Assembly (NCBI RefSeq): GCF_023168405.1
Contig: NZ_AP025285.1
Coordinates: forward strand, 1,920,001 to 1,984,000
Length of the DNA: 64,000 nucleotides
Origin: Leptogranulimonas caecicola
GTDB lineage: Bacteria > Actinomycetota > Coriobacteriia > Coriobacteriales > Atopobiaceae
Reading direction: 5' to 3'
In this document: positions 9,465 to 15,509 of the stretch, piece after piece
Layout of the letters: each line of letters starts with the position of its first letter
Numbering within the stretch: the first letter of the stretch is position 1
The notes under the pieces: model-generated
What the model was told of the DNA's origin: nothing
Databases searched by the model: none
Seen by the model: the letters and a program-made list of their open reading frames with translations, nothing else
Made by a program: the position numbers and the translations under genes

Positions 9465-9788
9465 GGTTCCTCGCCTTACGAAATCGTTCTAATTCTTGTA
9501 TCACGATAGCGATTTACGAGGCGATGGAGTACGTTTTGAGGTCTGACCACGGAATAGCTACAGGTAGCTATAGCCGGATGTCTCTAAGGGCGTACTCCAA
9601 TGGTAACGAAGTCGCACCATTGGTATTGAGTATCAATAAGAACGCTTTGAGGTGCTCTTATTTATATTAATTGACGATTTGCATAAATAAGAAGGCTGTG
9701 TTGGGGATCTTAATAATAGTGGACTCCTGAGAATGGAAGCTTGAGGCGAGGGTGAGGGTTTCTCGGCAGGAAGAATGTGGGTCATCCC
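9465..9788 (-). promoter_or_regulatory. rfb operon upstream region with three nested or adjacent hairpins
   Basis: No gene is visible here. Inverted repeats are dense: GGAGTACG at 9526-9533 pairs with CGTACTCC at 9591-9598 and encloses ATAGCTAC/GTAGCTAT near 9553-9571. CCAATGGT at 9597-9604 pairs with ACCATTGG at 9616-9623. Upstream (9650-9700) the strand is AT-rich and contains TATAAAT-like -10 candidates in the direction of rfbC. The arrangement suggests a long 5' leader for the rhamnose operon. I recognise no known riboswitch or JUMPstart/ops sequence. The 3' end of the ATPase gene and a copy of the TGCCGAGAAACCC motif (9756-9768) occupy the far end. Confidence 0.4.
9721..9752. repeat. Direct repeat, left copy (pairs with 11060-11090)
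   Basis: This 32-base stretch matches 11060-11090 except for one substitution and one extra base; the last 21 bases (9732-9752 and 11070-11090) are identical. The two copies bracket the ATPase gene and its upstream tandem repeats. Each is followed by a GGGTTTCTCGGCA motif (9756-9768 exact; 11088-11100 with one mismatch). Confidence 0.85.
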
Positions 9789-10916
9789 CTAGGACGCAGC
9801 GGAGGGGTATTTGCTTAGAAGGTATTCGGGCATATAGGGCAACGTGAAACGCAAGAGGTTGCGGCCGGGGGATTCGATGAGGTCGAGATCGATGAGGGAT
9901 GCTCGAACCGTGGACAGCTCTTGGGTTGTTTTACCTAGCCGAGCTGCCACGCTGGAAGAACGAGCCTCTTGGGAATCACCTGGCTCGCATGCCATAGCAA
10001 TGAGGTATTCGACGCTCTGCTCAGAAAGGCCCACCAGGGCCGGTTCTAGCACCGTGGCTTCAAAGCGCTGCGTAGCGATAGGGAGGGCCCGGTGAACATC
10101 AGCAAGAGTGATGACATTATTCGAGCTTGGGTTGCGGCGTTTTGCCTCGCGCCAAGTTTGATACCCCACATGCTGAATCATGAAAGGATAGCCTTCTGAT
10201 GCCTTGGCCATGGCATCAAGGGCGTCAGGATTGGCGACAATACCCGTAGGCTGAAGCGTATCCTCCATAGCATCCCGCGCCTCCCCTATTGAGACCGGCG
10301 TGAGGACAAATGGAAGAGCACGTCGCAGAAAAGTAAGCTCGTTGCGATTGATCAAGCTATTGACCGGCGAAGGAAGCCCCGCAAATACAAAGGCGATGTC
10401 ATATTTTTTTCTCACTGCATGTTGGTAGGCAATGGAGAGCTCAGACATGTCTTCCATCGAGGCTGCGTGAACCTCGTCAACGGTGATAAGGAGCTTCTCG
10501 CCTTTTTTGGAAAGTAAGCGATCGAAGGCCACGCGCAAGTCGTTAGAACCCACTTCTTTGCCAAGATTATAGGATGCCTTGACCAAGCCCAAGTTGACCT
10601 CGATCCCTGCGCCCTCACGTGCCTGTTCTGCGGGGTTGAGCAGAGCCAATTGCACTAGCACATCCTCCGCTAGATGAGATGACTTTGCTGTGACGTCCAC
10701 CACAGTCCATCCTAGAGTTCGAGCTTCGTCCCCTAGGCGCTGGAGCATGGATGTTTTGCCAGAGCCCCTCAGGCCAGTGAGCCGCATCAAACGCTCTGGA
10801 GCACCTACGCCCTCTTCGAGACCATCTATAAAGTTGGCAATCACGATTTCATGGCCGGCCCAGGCTCTAGGCGTAACCCCTGCAGTGGGAGTAAACGGGT
10901 TTTGCGGATAAGGCAT
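9789..10916 (-). CDS. Orphan AAA/STAND-like ATPase with C-terminal winged-helix
   Basis: A 375-residue P-loop ATPase of the archaeal-ATPase/Cdc6-like type found sporadically in bacteria; its cellular role is not established. Residues 48-56 (GLRGSGKTS) are Walker A and 142-150 (LLITVDEVH) Walker B with the catalytic glutamate. A sensor region (AFVFAGLPSPVNSLI) and an arginine-rich segment (FLRRALPFVL) follow, then GYPFMIQHVGYQTW, diagnostic for this family. The last ~90 residues look like a winged-helix DNA-binding domain. The start is well supported by AGGGAGGTCAAAT. It stands alone, flanked by direct repeats and preceded by 10-bp phased tandem repeats. A truncated homologue lies at 48839-49610. 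Confidence 0.85.
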   Translation of the reverse strand: MPYPQNPFTPTAGVTPRAWAGHEIVIANFIDGLEEGVGAPERLMRLTGLRGSGKTSMLQRLGDEARTLGWTVVDVTAKSSHLAEDVLVQLALLNPAEQAREGAGIEVNLGLVKASYNLGKEVGSNDLRVAFDRLLSKKGEKLLITVDEVHAASMEDMSELSIAYQHAVRKKYDIAFVFAGLPSPVNSLINRNELTFLRRALPFVLTPVSIGEARDAMEDTLQPTGIVANPDALDAMAKASEGYPFMIQHVGYQTWREAKRRNPSSNNVITLADVHRALPIATQRFEATVLEPALVGLSEQSVEYLIAMACEPGDSQEARSSSVAARLGKTTQELSTVRASLIDLDLIESPGRNLLRFTLPYMPEYLLSKYPSAAS

Positions 10917-10970
10917 ATTTGACCTCCCTAGCAGCCAGCAGGTTTTTTACCTATGCCGAAGCTATCGCCT

Positions 10971-11040
10971 TCTAGTATAGCGTTGTATAGGGTTGTATAG
11001 CATTGTATAGGTCTGTATAAGCTTATATAGGGATGTCTAA
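10971..11040. repeat. Seven 10-bp tandem repeats upstream of the ATPase gene
   Basis: Seven consecutive decamers share a pattern close to NNNTGTATAG, with the last two diverged. The period is exactly one helical turn, so every copy faces the same side of the DNA. The array ends 54 bases before the ATPase start codon on the minus strand, so it covers the presumed promoter (each unit contains a TATAC/TATAG -10-like element). It may be an operator array for the ATPase itself or a length-variable promoter. Confidence 0.85.
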
Positions 11041-11059
11041 CTTGGAACTTGGGGGAGCT

Positions 11060-11090
11060 GGACGCCTGAAATGGAAGCTTGAGGCGAGGG
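11060..11090. repeat. Direct repeat, right copy (pairs with 9721-9752)
   Basis: Matches the left copy over about 31 bases, with the last 21 (11070-11090) identical. It lies between the ATPase promoter array and the ferritin gene and runs into an imperfect GGGTTTCTTGGCA motif at 11088-11100. Confidence 0.85.
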
Positions 11091-11153
11091 TTTCTTGGCA
11101 GGGGTTTAGAATTGAGGGGCCGCAATGATACGGCCCTGGATGAGAGGATGACT

Positions 11154-11672
11154 ATGGCTGAGAAAGCTGAGGAAGTCTACGACCTGTTGAACAAGCAGAT
11201 TAATGAGGAGCTGTATAGCGCCTATTTGTATTTGACGTTCGCGGATTACTACGACGAGCGTGGATTGAAGGGCTATGCAAACTGGTACATGGTGCAGGTT
11301 CAGGAGGAGCTGGCGCACGCCAAGATTTTGCGCAGGTTCCTGCTGGATCACGACTACTCGGTGAAGATGTTTGCCATTGCCGAGCCTGATTTGGAGTTTG
11401 ACAGCGACCTGGCTCCGCTGAAAGCCGGCTTGGCCCATGAGAAGCACATTACGGATTGCATTAACAAGTGCTATTCGGCAGCGGCGGGCATTGCCGACTG
11501 GCGCACGGTGAAGCTTTTGGACTGGTACATTCAGGAGCAGGGCGAGGAGGAGACGAACGCCTCGGATCTGATCAAGGACTACGAGCTGTTTGGGACGTCT
11601 CCCCAGGGACTCTATGCGCTGGATCAGTCCTATTTGAACCGCACTTTTGTGGCGCCCACCATGGCGATGTAA
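11154..11672 (+). CDS. ftnA: Non-haem ferritin
   Basis: Stores iron by oxidising Fe(II) and depositing it inside a 24-subunit cytoplasmic shell. From the ATG at 11154 (GAGAGGA six bases upstream) the protein has 172 residues. NKQINEELYSAYLYLTFADYY supplies the first ferroxidase glutamate. YMVQVQEELAHAKIL supplies the paired glutamate and ExxH ligands. YIQEQGEEETNASDL gives the third-helix glutamates. There is no haem-binding methionine feature characteristic of bacterioferritin that I can identify. It is followed nine bases later by gluQ, perhaps co-transcribed. Confidence 0.93.
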   Translation: MAEKAEEVYDLLNKQINEELYSAYLYLTFADYYDERGLKGYANWYMVQVQEELAHAKILRRFLLDHDYSVKMFAIAEPDLEFDSDLAPLKAGLAHEKHITDCINKCYSAAAGIADWRTVKLLDWYIQEQGEEETNASDLIKDYELFGTSPQGLYALDQSYLNRTFVAPTMAM

Positions 11673-11680
11673 CTGGAGTT

Positions 11681-12769
11681 ATGGACGAGTTGGCTGATGT
11701 GACGCAAGGCGCAGCTGATTGTGCGCCCGCAGGCTCCGCTGGAAGCGGGGCGTGCGGGCGGTTTGCTGGTGCTGTTGAGGGACTTCCTGATTTGACAGCC
11801 AGCCCTCAGCACACCGAGGTGTGCGGGCGGTTTGCGCCGACGCCTTCGGGACGGATGCATTTGGGCAACGTCTTTTCCTGCCTGCTTGCCTGGCTGGATG
11901 CCAGGCGGGCAGGCGGGTCCATTGTGCTGCGCATGGAGGATCTGGATCCCGCGACCTGCGATAAGCAGAAGGCGCTGCAGCTTATGGACGACTTGCGGTG
12001 GCTGGGGCTTACCTGGGACGGCGATCCGTGGTATCAGAGCGAGCGCAGTTGGGCCTATGGCGAGGCGCTGGAAGCGTTGAAGGCCCAAGGCCTGGTGTAT
12101 CCCTGCTTTTGCAGCCGCGCCGAGCTTCATGCGGCCAACGCTCCCCACGCCAGCGACGGTACCTATATTTATGCGGGCACCTGTAGGGGTCTGAGCGCTG
12201 CCGAGGTGGCTGAACGGAGCTTGGTGAAGAGGCCGGCGCTGCGTGTGATGGTACCTAAGCTGAGCGATCCTGCGGGTTCGATCGAATTTATCGATGGGGT
12301 GTACGGACTGCAATCGACGGTGTTGGCGCGGGACTGCGGCGACTTTGTAGTGCGTCGGAGTGATGGGGTGTACGCCTATCAGCTGGCAGTGGTGGTAGAT
12401 GACGCCGCTATGGGCGTGAACCATGTGGTACGAGCCCACGACCTGATGGGGTCCAGCGGGCGTCAGCGCTATCTGCAACATGTGCTGGGTCTGGGTGAGG
12501 TGGAGTACTTCCACGTGCCTCTGCTGGTGGCGCCGGACGGCCGACGCTTGGCAAAACGCGACTTTGACCTGGATTTGGGGAGCTTGCGGACCTGGATGCG
12601 CGGACCGGAGCGCCTGCTGGGACTATTAGCCTGGAAGGTGGGGTTTATTGAGCGCTTTGAGCCCATGAGTGCTGCTGAGCTGGTGGGTGAGTTCTCCTGG
12701 GACAAAGTGGCTGCAAGGCGCGACGACATTGTGGTGGACGAAGCGCTGGTGGATGCATTACGCGGGTGA
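11681..12769 (+). CDS. gluQ: Glutamyl-Q tRNA(Asp) synthetase
   Basis: Attaches glutamate to queuosine in tRNA(Asp); a shortened GluRS-like catalytic domain without an anticodon-binding domain. GRFAPTPSGRMHLGN contains the HIGH-like HLGN motif. YPCFCSRAEL together with YAGTCRGL gives the CxC...C zinc-binding set typical of this family. RRLAKRD replaces KMSKS. From the ATG at 11681 (GGAG four bases upstream) it is 362 residues, longer than usual because about 47 residues precede the catalytic start. A GTG at 11819, just before CGRFAPTPSG, is an alternative start but lacks a ribosome-binding site. Confidence 0.88.
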   Translation: MDELADVTQGAADCAPAGSAGSGACGRFAGAVEGLPDLTASPQHTEVCGRFAPTPSGRMHLGNVFSCLLAWLDARRAGGSIVLRMEDLDPATCDKQKALQLMDDLRWLGLTWDGDPWYQSERSWAYGEALEALKAQGLVYPCFCSRAELHAANAPHASDGTYIYAGTCRGLSAAEVAERSLVKRPALRVMVPKLSDPAGSIEFIDGVYGLQSTVLARDCGDFVVRRSDGVYAYQLAVVVDDAAMGVNHVVRAHDLMGSSGRQRYLQHVLGLGEVEYFHVPLLVAPDGRRLAKRDFDLDLGSLRTWMRGPERLLGLLAWKVGFIERFEPMSAAELVGEFSWDKVAARRDDIVVDEALVDALRG

Positions 12770-12805
12770 GCGCGTACGCCGGGACAGATGCGGGCGCGAG
12801 GGTGC

Positions 12806-12817
12806 GGGTTTCTCGGC
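12806..12817 (-). repeat. Near-copy of the dispersed 13-mer TGCCGAGAAACCC
   Basis: Twelve of thirteen bases match, reading GGGTTTCTCGGC on the plus strand. It lies 37 bases after the gluQ stop. A small hairpin (GCACGT/ACGTGC) follows. Confidence 0.6.
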
Positions 12818-12912
12818 TTGGCACGTACGGACGTGCAGGCGCGAGAGCATGAGCACCCATGACAACTCGGGACTTTAACTGAACGGCTGAATCGGGTATG
12901 CTTCTAAGGCCC

Positions 12913-13003
12913 GGAGAGCTGACCGAGAGGCCGAAGGTGCTCGCCTGCTAAGCGAGTATAGGACTCAATCCTATCTGGGGTTCGAATCCCCAGCTCTCCG
13001 CCA
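12913..13003 (+). tRNA. tRNA-Ser(GCT)
   Basis: A long variable arm and a seven-base acceptor stem (GGAGAGC with GCTCTCC) form a class II tRNA. The anticodon stem is CTCGC/GCGAG around CTGCTAA, giving anticodon GCT. The T-loop reads GGTTCGAATCC and CCA is encoded. It reads AGY serine codons. Confidence 0.97.
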
Positions 13004-13015
13004 GTGACTGTGAGG

Positions 13016-13053
13016 ACCCCCGGTGACCGCGAATGGTTACTGGGGGTTTGTTT
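13016..13053 (+). terminator. Terminator after tRNA-Ser
   Basis: The hairpin ACCCCCGGTGACC / GGTTACTGGGGGT is followed by TTGTTTG. It starts 13 bases after the tRNA. Confidence 0.8.
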
Positions 13054-13116
13054 GTGCGGATAGTGGCTGGCGACGGCGCGTGTGGGAGCTGGAGCGTGCG
13101 TTTGAGTGGATGGCAT

Positions 13117-13154
13117 GCGCGAATGCCCAGGTAAAGCGCGAATGCCCAGGTAAA
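13117..13154. repeat. Perfect 19-bp tandem duplication
   Basis: GCGCGAATGCCCAGGTAAA occurs at 13117-13135 and again immediately at 13136-13154. It lies in non-coding DNA between tRNA-Ser and the first tRNA-Arg; the rest of 13054-13350 holds only a short inverted-repeat remnant at 13169-13204. Confidence 0.9.
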
Positions 13155-13168
13155 CAAGGGGTGTTGGG

Positions 13169-13204
13169 CCCTCTGGAAACATACTGCGATTGTTACATAG
13201 AGGG
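13169..13204. mobile_element. Short inverted-repeat element, deleted copy
   Basis: CCCTCT at the left end and AGAGGG at the right end enclose ATACTGCGATTGTTACAT. The internal part matches the element at 30173-30270, so this looks like a 36-bp internal-deletion derivative of that family. Confidence 0.45.
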
Positions 13205-13352
13205 ATTACGTAGGTAGCGCGATTTGAGAGTTTATTTATAGCTCTTCCCTATTGTCCCTGCTATGGCTGCTTGTCTCGATGTTTTGGAGCACATCAGATG
13301 GATATCAGGTCTATGCAACAAAACAAAACAAGAGATATCTTTCGATTCATTG

Positions 13353-13381
13353 TTGACAGGGCTCGGATTCCATTGCATACT
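13353..13381 (+). promoter_or_regulatory. Promoter of tRNA-Arg copy 1
   Basis: TTGACA at 13353-13358, a 17-base spacer and CATACT at 13376-13381. The tRNA begins 12 bases later. Confidence 0.8.
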
Positions 13382-13392
13382 ATTTCTCGCAC

Positions 13393-13469
13393 GCGGCGTT
13401 ACCTCAGCTGGATAGAGGGTCTGACTACGAATCAGAACGTCACAGGTTCGAATCCTGTACGCCGCACCA
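13393..13469 (+). tRNA. tRNA-Arg(ACG), copy 1
   Basis: A 77-base cloverleaf including CCA, with acceptor stem GCGGCGT/ACGCCGC. The anticodon loop CTACGAA between TCTGA and TCAGA gives anticodon ACG, read as inosine after modification. It is identical base for base to the copy at 13646-13722. Confidence 0.97.
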
Positions 13470-13480
13470 GCGCAAATTGA

Positions 13481-13511
13481 ACGGAGGGCACCTTGGTGTC
13501 CTCCGTTTTTT
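13481..13511 (+). terminator. Terminator after tRNA-Arg copy 1
   Basis: ACGGAGGGCACC pairs with GGTGTCCTCCGT and is followed by TTTTT. Confidence 0.85.
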
Positions 13512-13605
13512 GTTGTGGGCCATGGGTTGTTTTCTAAATGCCACCTGCCTTTTCTGAGTTCCCTATAGTTGCAGAGCTGTTCTCTAGAAAAAGGCGGTTT
13601 TACGG

Positions 13606-13634
13606 TTGACAAGTATCCCAATCTTCACGATACT
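13606..13634 (+). promoter_or_regulatory. Promoter of tRNA-Arg copy 2
   Basis: TTGACA at 13606-13611, a 17-base spacer and GATACT at 13629-13634; the tRNA begins 12 bases later, exactly as for copy 1 although flanking bases differ. Confidence 0.8.
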
Positions 13635-13645
13635 CAATATGTCTT

Positions 13646-13722
13646 GCGGCGTTACCTCAGCTGGATAGAGGGTCTGACTACGAATCAGAACGTCACAGGT
13701 TCGAATCCTGTACGCCGCACCA
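13646..13722 (+). tRNA. tRNA-Arg(ACG), copy 2
   Basis: Identical over all 77 bases to the tRNA at 13393-13469, with anticodon ACG and encoded CCA. It has its own promoter and terminator, so both copies are likely functional. It is the last stable gene before the AbiF region, a position often used as an integration target. Confidence 0.97.
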
Positions 13723-13735
13723 GTTTAATTTATTC

Positions 13736-13756
13736 AGGCCCTGCGGGGCCTTTTTT
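13736..13756 (+). terminator. Terminator after tRNA-Arg copy 2
   Basis: AGGCCC-TGCG-GGGCCT followed by a T6 run. Confidence 0.85.
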
Positions 13757-13864
13757 CTTGGACAGATGCTTTATCTATTCACGCAAGTTAACCCAGTATC
13801 ATTACTAGCTTATCTATTCACACCCCTAGTCCTCCCCTCCTCATTCATTCTATGAACATTCAAC

Positions 13865-13896
13865 TTGAGCGCCCCACGTTTAGTCTCGTGTAAACT
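13865..13896 (+). promoter_or_regulatory. Possible promoter of the AbiF-associated RNA
   Basis: TTGAGC at 13865-13870 is followed by TGTAAA (13889-13894, spacer 18) or TAAACT (13891-13896, spacer 20). Either would start transcription near 13902, upstream of the hairpin-terminator preceding the abi gene. Confidence 0.4.
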
Positions 13897-13899
13897 TAT

Positions 13900-13996
13900 T
13901 CGAGTAGCTGAACTGTGTGGTAGAGTAATGTCAGTGAACCCGCCATGCCTCTCTCTCATTTTTTGAGATGATGCAAACTCTGGCGGGTGTTTTTTA
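13900..13996 (+). ncRNA. Putative structured RNA upstream of the AbiF-family gene
   Basis: There is no convincing reading frame here. The 3' part folds as CCCGCCA (13939-13945) paired with TGGCGGG (13981-13987), enclosing a small TCTCA-TTTTT-TGAGA hairpin, and is followed by TGTTTTTT. The U-run ends about eight bases before the abi start codon and merges with its AGGGG ribosome-binding site. The order small RNA, terminator, toxin-like gene matches the layout of RNA-antitoxin systems. A conserved RNA upstream of AbiF/Abi_2 genes has been described in other bacteria, but I cannot align to it here. Start and end are estimates. Confidence 0.5.
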
Positions 13997-14004
13997 GGGG
14001 TTAC

Positions 14005-14967
14005 ATGCAGTACCGTAAGCCGTGGCTTTCGTATGACCAACAAGCCGACAAACTTGCAGAACTTGGTCTCATCTTTAATAGAACTGACCTGATCACTCGT
14101 CTTGAAGACGTAGGTTATTACCGACTAAGTGGAAATTGGTACATATTCAAACAGATATCTATAGACGGCTCCGAATCTTTTATCCCGGGAACACGGTTTA
14201 ATAAGATATGGCAGTTATATACGTTTGATAGGCAACTAAGACTTGTTGTCCTTGATGCCATCGAGCGTCTTGAGATTTATATGCGAACTCAGCTTGCATA
14301 TAGACTGGCACAGAAAGATGGCCCGTTTGGTTACCTCAACGCTGCCAGCCTTCCAAATATGAACGAAAAGATCCATTGCGGTTTTATCTCAAGGTGCTTT
14401 AAAGCCTACGATCGCTCGAAAACGCTTTTCACAGACCACTTTAAAGAAAAGTATGGGGATTCCCACGAGTTGCCACCGTACTGGATGTTGGTCAACATCA
14501 TGGATTTTGGAATGATGTTGACTCTTTTCCGCGGTTCTTCAAATGAAGTAAAAGGGGGTATAGCCAACGAAATTGGCGTGCCTTATCTCGTATTAGAGTC
14601 ATGGTTGATTACATTAAACACCGTGCGTAATATCTGTGCTCATCATGATCGCTTATGGAACCGACGCCTGGGCAACAAAACAAAAATCCCTAGAGGCCGC
14701 AAGTACCCCGAATGGCATCACCCCTACGAGGTCAATAACAGCTCCACATTTACGCTGCTAACTATTCTTGGCTATATACTCGAACGCATAGCCCCTGGCT
14801 CTTCTTGGCATACAAAAATGCTTCAGTTAATTAACACCAGAACCCTGAGGACTTACAGCTTATGGGATTTAATGAAGGATGGAAAACGTGTCCCATATGG
14901 GGAAGGTGGCTTGAATTGTAAAGAGCCATCTTCTCCGATCACAGATCTAACAAATCTAACCCTTTAA
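14005..14967 (+). CDS. AbiF/AbiD-family (Abi_2) HEPN abortive-infection protein
   Basis: A probable RNase toxin of phage-defence type. The early VGYYRLSGNWYIFKQ segment (residues 36-50) is a hallmark of the Abi_2 family. YTFDRQLRLVVLDAIERLEIYMRTQLAYRLA is the central helical core. TVRNICAHHDRLWNRRL carries R208-x4-H213, a HEPN ribonuclease active-site motif that is intact. I choose the ATG at 14005 because AGGGG precedes it by five bases; an upstream ATG at 13987 lies inside the terminator stem. The gene is AT-richer than the surrounding backbone and follows a tRNA pair, both consistent with transfer. The adjacent putative RNA may act as its antitoxin. Confidence 0.85.
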   Translation: MQYRKPWLSYDQQADKLAELGLIFNRTDLITRLEDVGYYRLSGNWYIFKQISIDGSESFIPGTRFNKIWQLYTFDRQLRLVVLDAIERLEIYMRTQLAYRLAQKDGPFGYLNAASLPNMNEKIHCGFISRCFKAYDRSKTLFTDHFKEKYGDSHELPPYWMLVNIMDFGMMLTLFRGSSNEVKGGIANEIGVPYLVLESWLITLNTVRNICAHHDRLWNRRLGNKTKIPRGRKYPEWHHPYEVNNSSTFTLLTILGYILERIAPGSSWHTKMLQLINTRTLRTYSLWDLMKDGKRVPYGEGGLNCKEPSSPITDLTNLTL

Positions 14968-15000
14968 GTTTGAAATCATATTTATCCCTACTTACTTGGC

Positions 15001-15396
15001 TTAAAGGGCCTTGCTCATGGAAGAGTTCTCCAGGATATAGGGGCATTCTGCAGCCATGAGAAGCTCCAAGAGGTCCGAGAGCGTAGTGACACCCTTTAGG
15101 TCTTGGGTGAGAACCAAAGCCTCTTGACCCGGGGCACAACGGAGGGCAGCCCAAGGTTCCTGTGTCTTGCATAGGGTGACTCGCCGGTGGAGGGGTGCGG
15201 GCTTCTCGGCACCGGGGGCATTGGAGAAGGGCTGGGAGCGCCTCAGGGTTTCATAGAGGTAGATGTTGTCGGCGGAATCGTAGACGGCGATCTCGACAAT
15301 GTCGCCCTCTAGATTGTGAGCTATACGAGCTACCTGCTGGATTACCTCTGAGGGCTGGGCAGGATGCTTGGAAGCCTTGCGACGATGATGTGTCAT
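15001..15396 (-). CDS. Unknown small protein under a LexA-like operator
   Basis: A 131-residue protein I do not recognise. The ATG at 15396 is chosen because GAGAGGAGATAGC precedes it. The N-terminal 15 residues are basic (THHRRKASKHP), suggesting nucleic-acid contact. The rest alternates acidic and hydrophobic segments: IVEIAVYDSADNIYLYET, then TTLSDLLELLMAAECPYIL. No signal peptide or membrane span is visible. Its promoter, TTGTAC (15461-15466), 17 bases, TATGTT (15438-15443), overlaps a perfect palindrome that matches a LexA box, so DNA-damage induction is likely. It is divergent from the patatin-like gene. Confidence 0.75.
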   Translation of the reverse strand: MTHHRRKASKHPAQPSEVIQQVARIAHNLEGDIVEIAVYDSADNIYLYETLRRSQPFSNAPGAEKPAPLHRRVTLCKTQEPWAALRCAPGQEALVLTQDLKGVTTLSDLLELLMAAECPYILENSSMSKAL

Positions 15397-15435
15397 GCTA
15401 TCTCCTCTCGAAAAAACTCTGTGCCTCCTCATATT

Positions 15436-15449
15436 AGAACATATGTTCT
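15436..15449. promoter_or_regulatory. LexA-type SOS box overlapping a -10 element
   Basis: AGAACATATGTTCT is a perfect 14-bp palindrome containing GAAC-N4-GTTC, the core recognised by LexA in Gram-positive bacteria. It covers the -10 hexamer of the leftward promoter of the 15001-15396 gene (TTGTAC-17-TATGTT). It also lies 61 bases upstream of the rightward patatin-like gene, so it could affect both. Confidence 0.7.
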
Positions 15450-15509
15450 GTTTTATTGGGGTACAAGGACTCTATGTAAGTTTTACACATATTAAGGGAG
15501 GTCGAACCC

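Noticed and set aside
9789-10916. Prophage or transposon ATPase
   Set aside because: No transposase, integrase or phage gene is adjacent and motifs fit the archaeal-ATPase/Cdc6-like group.
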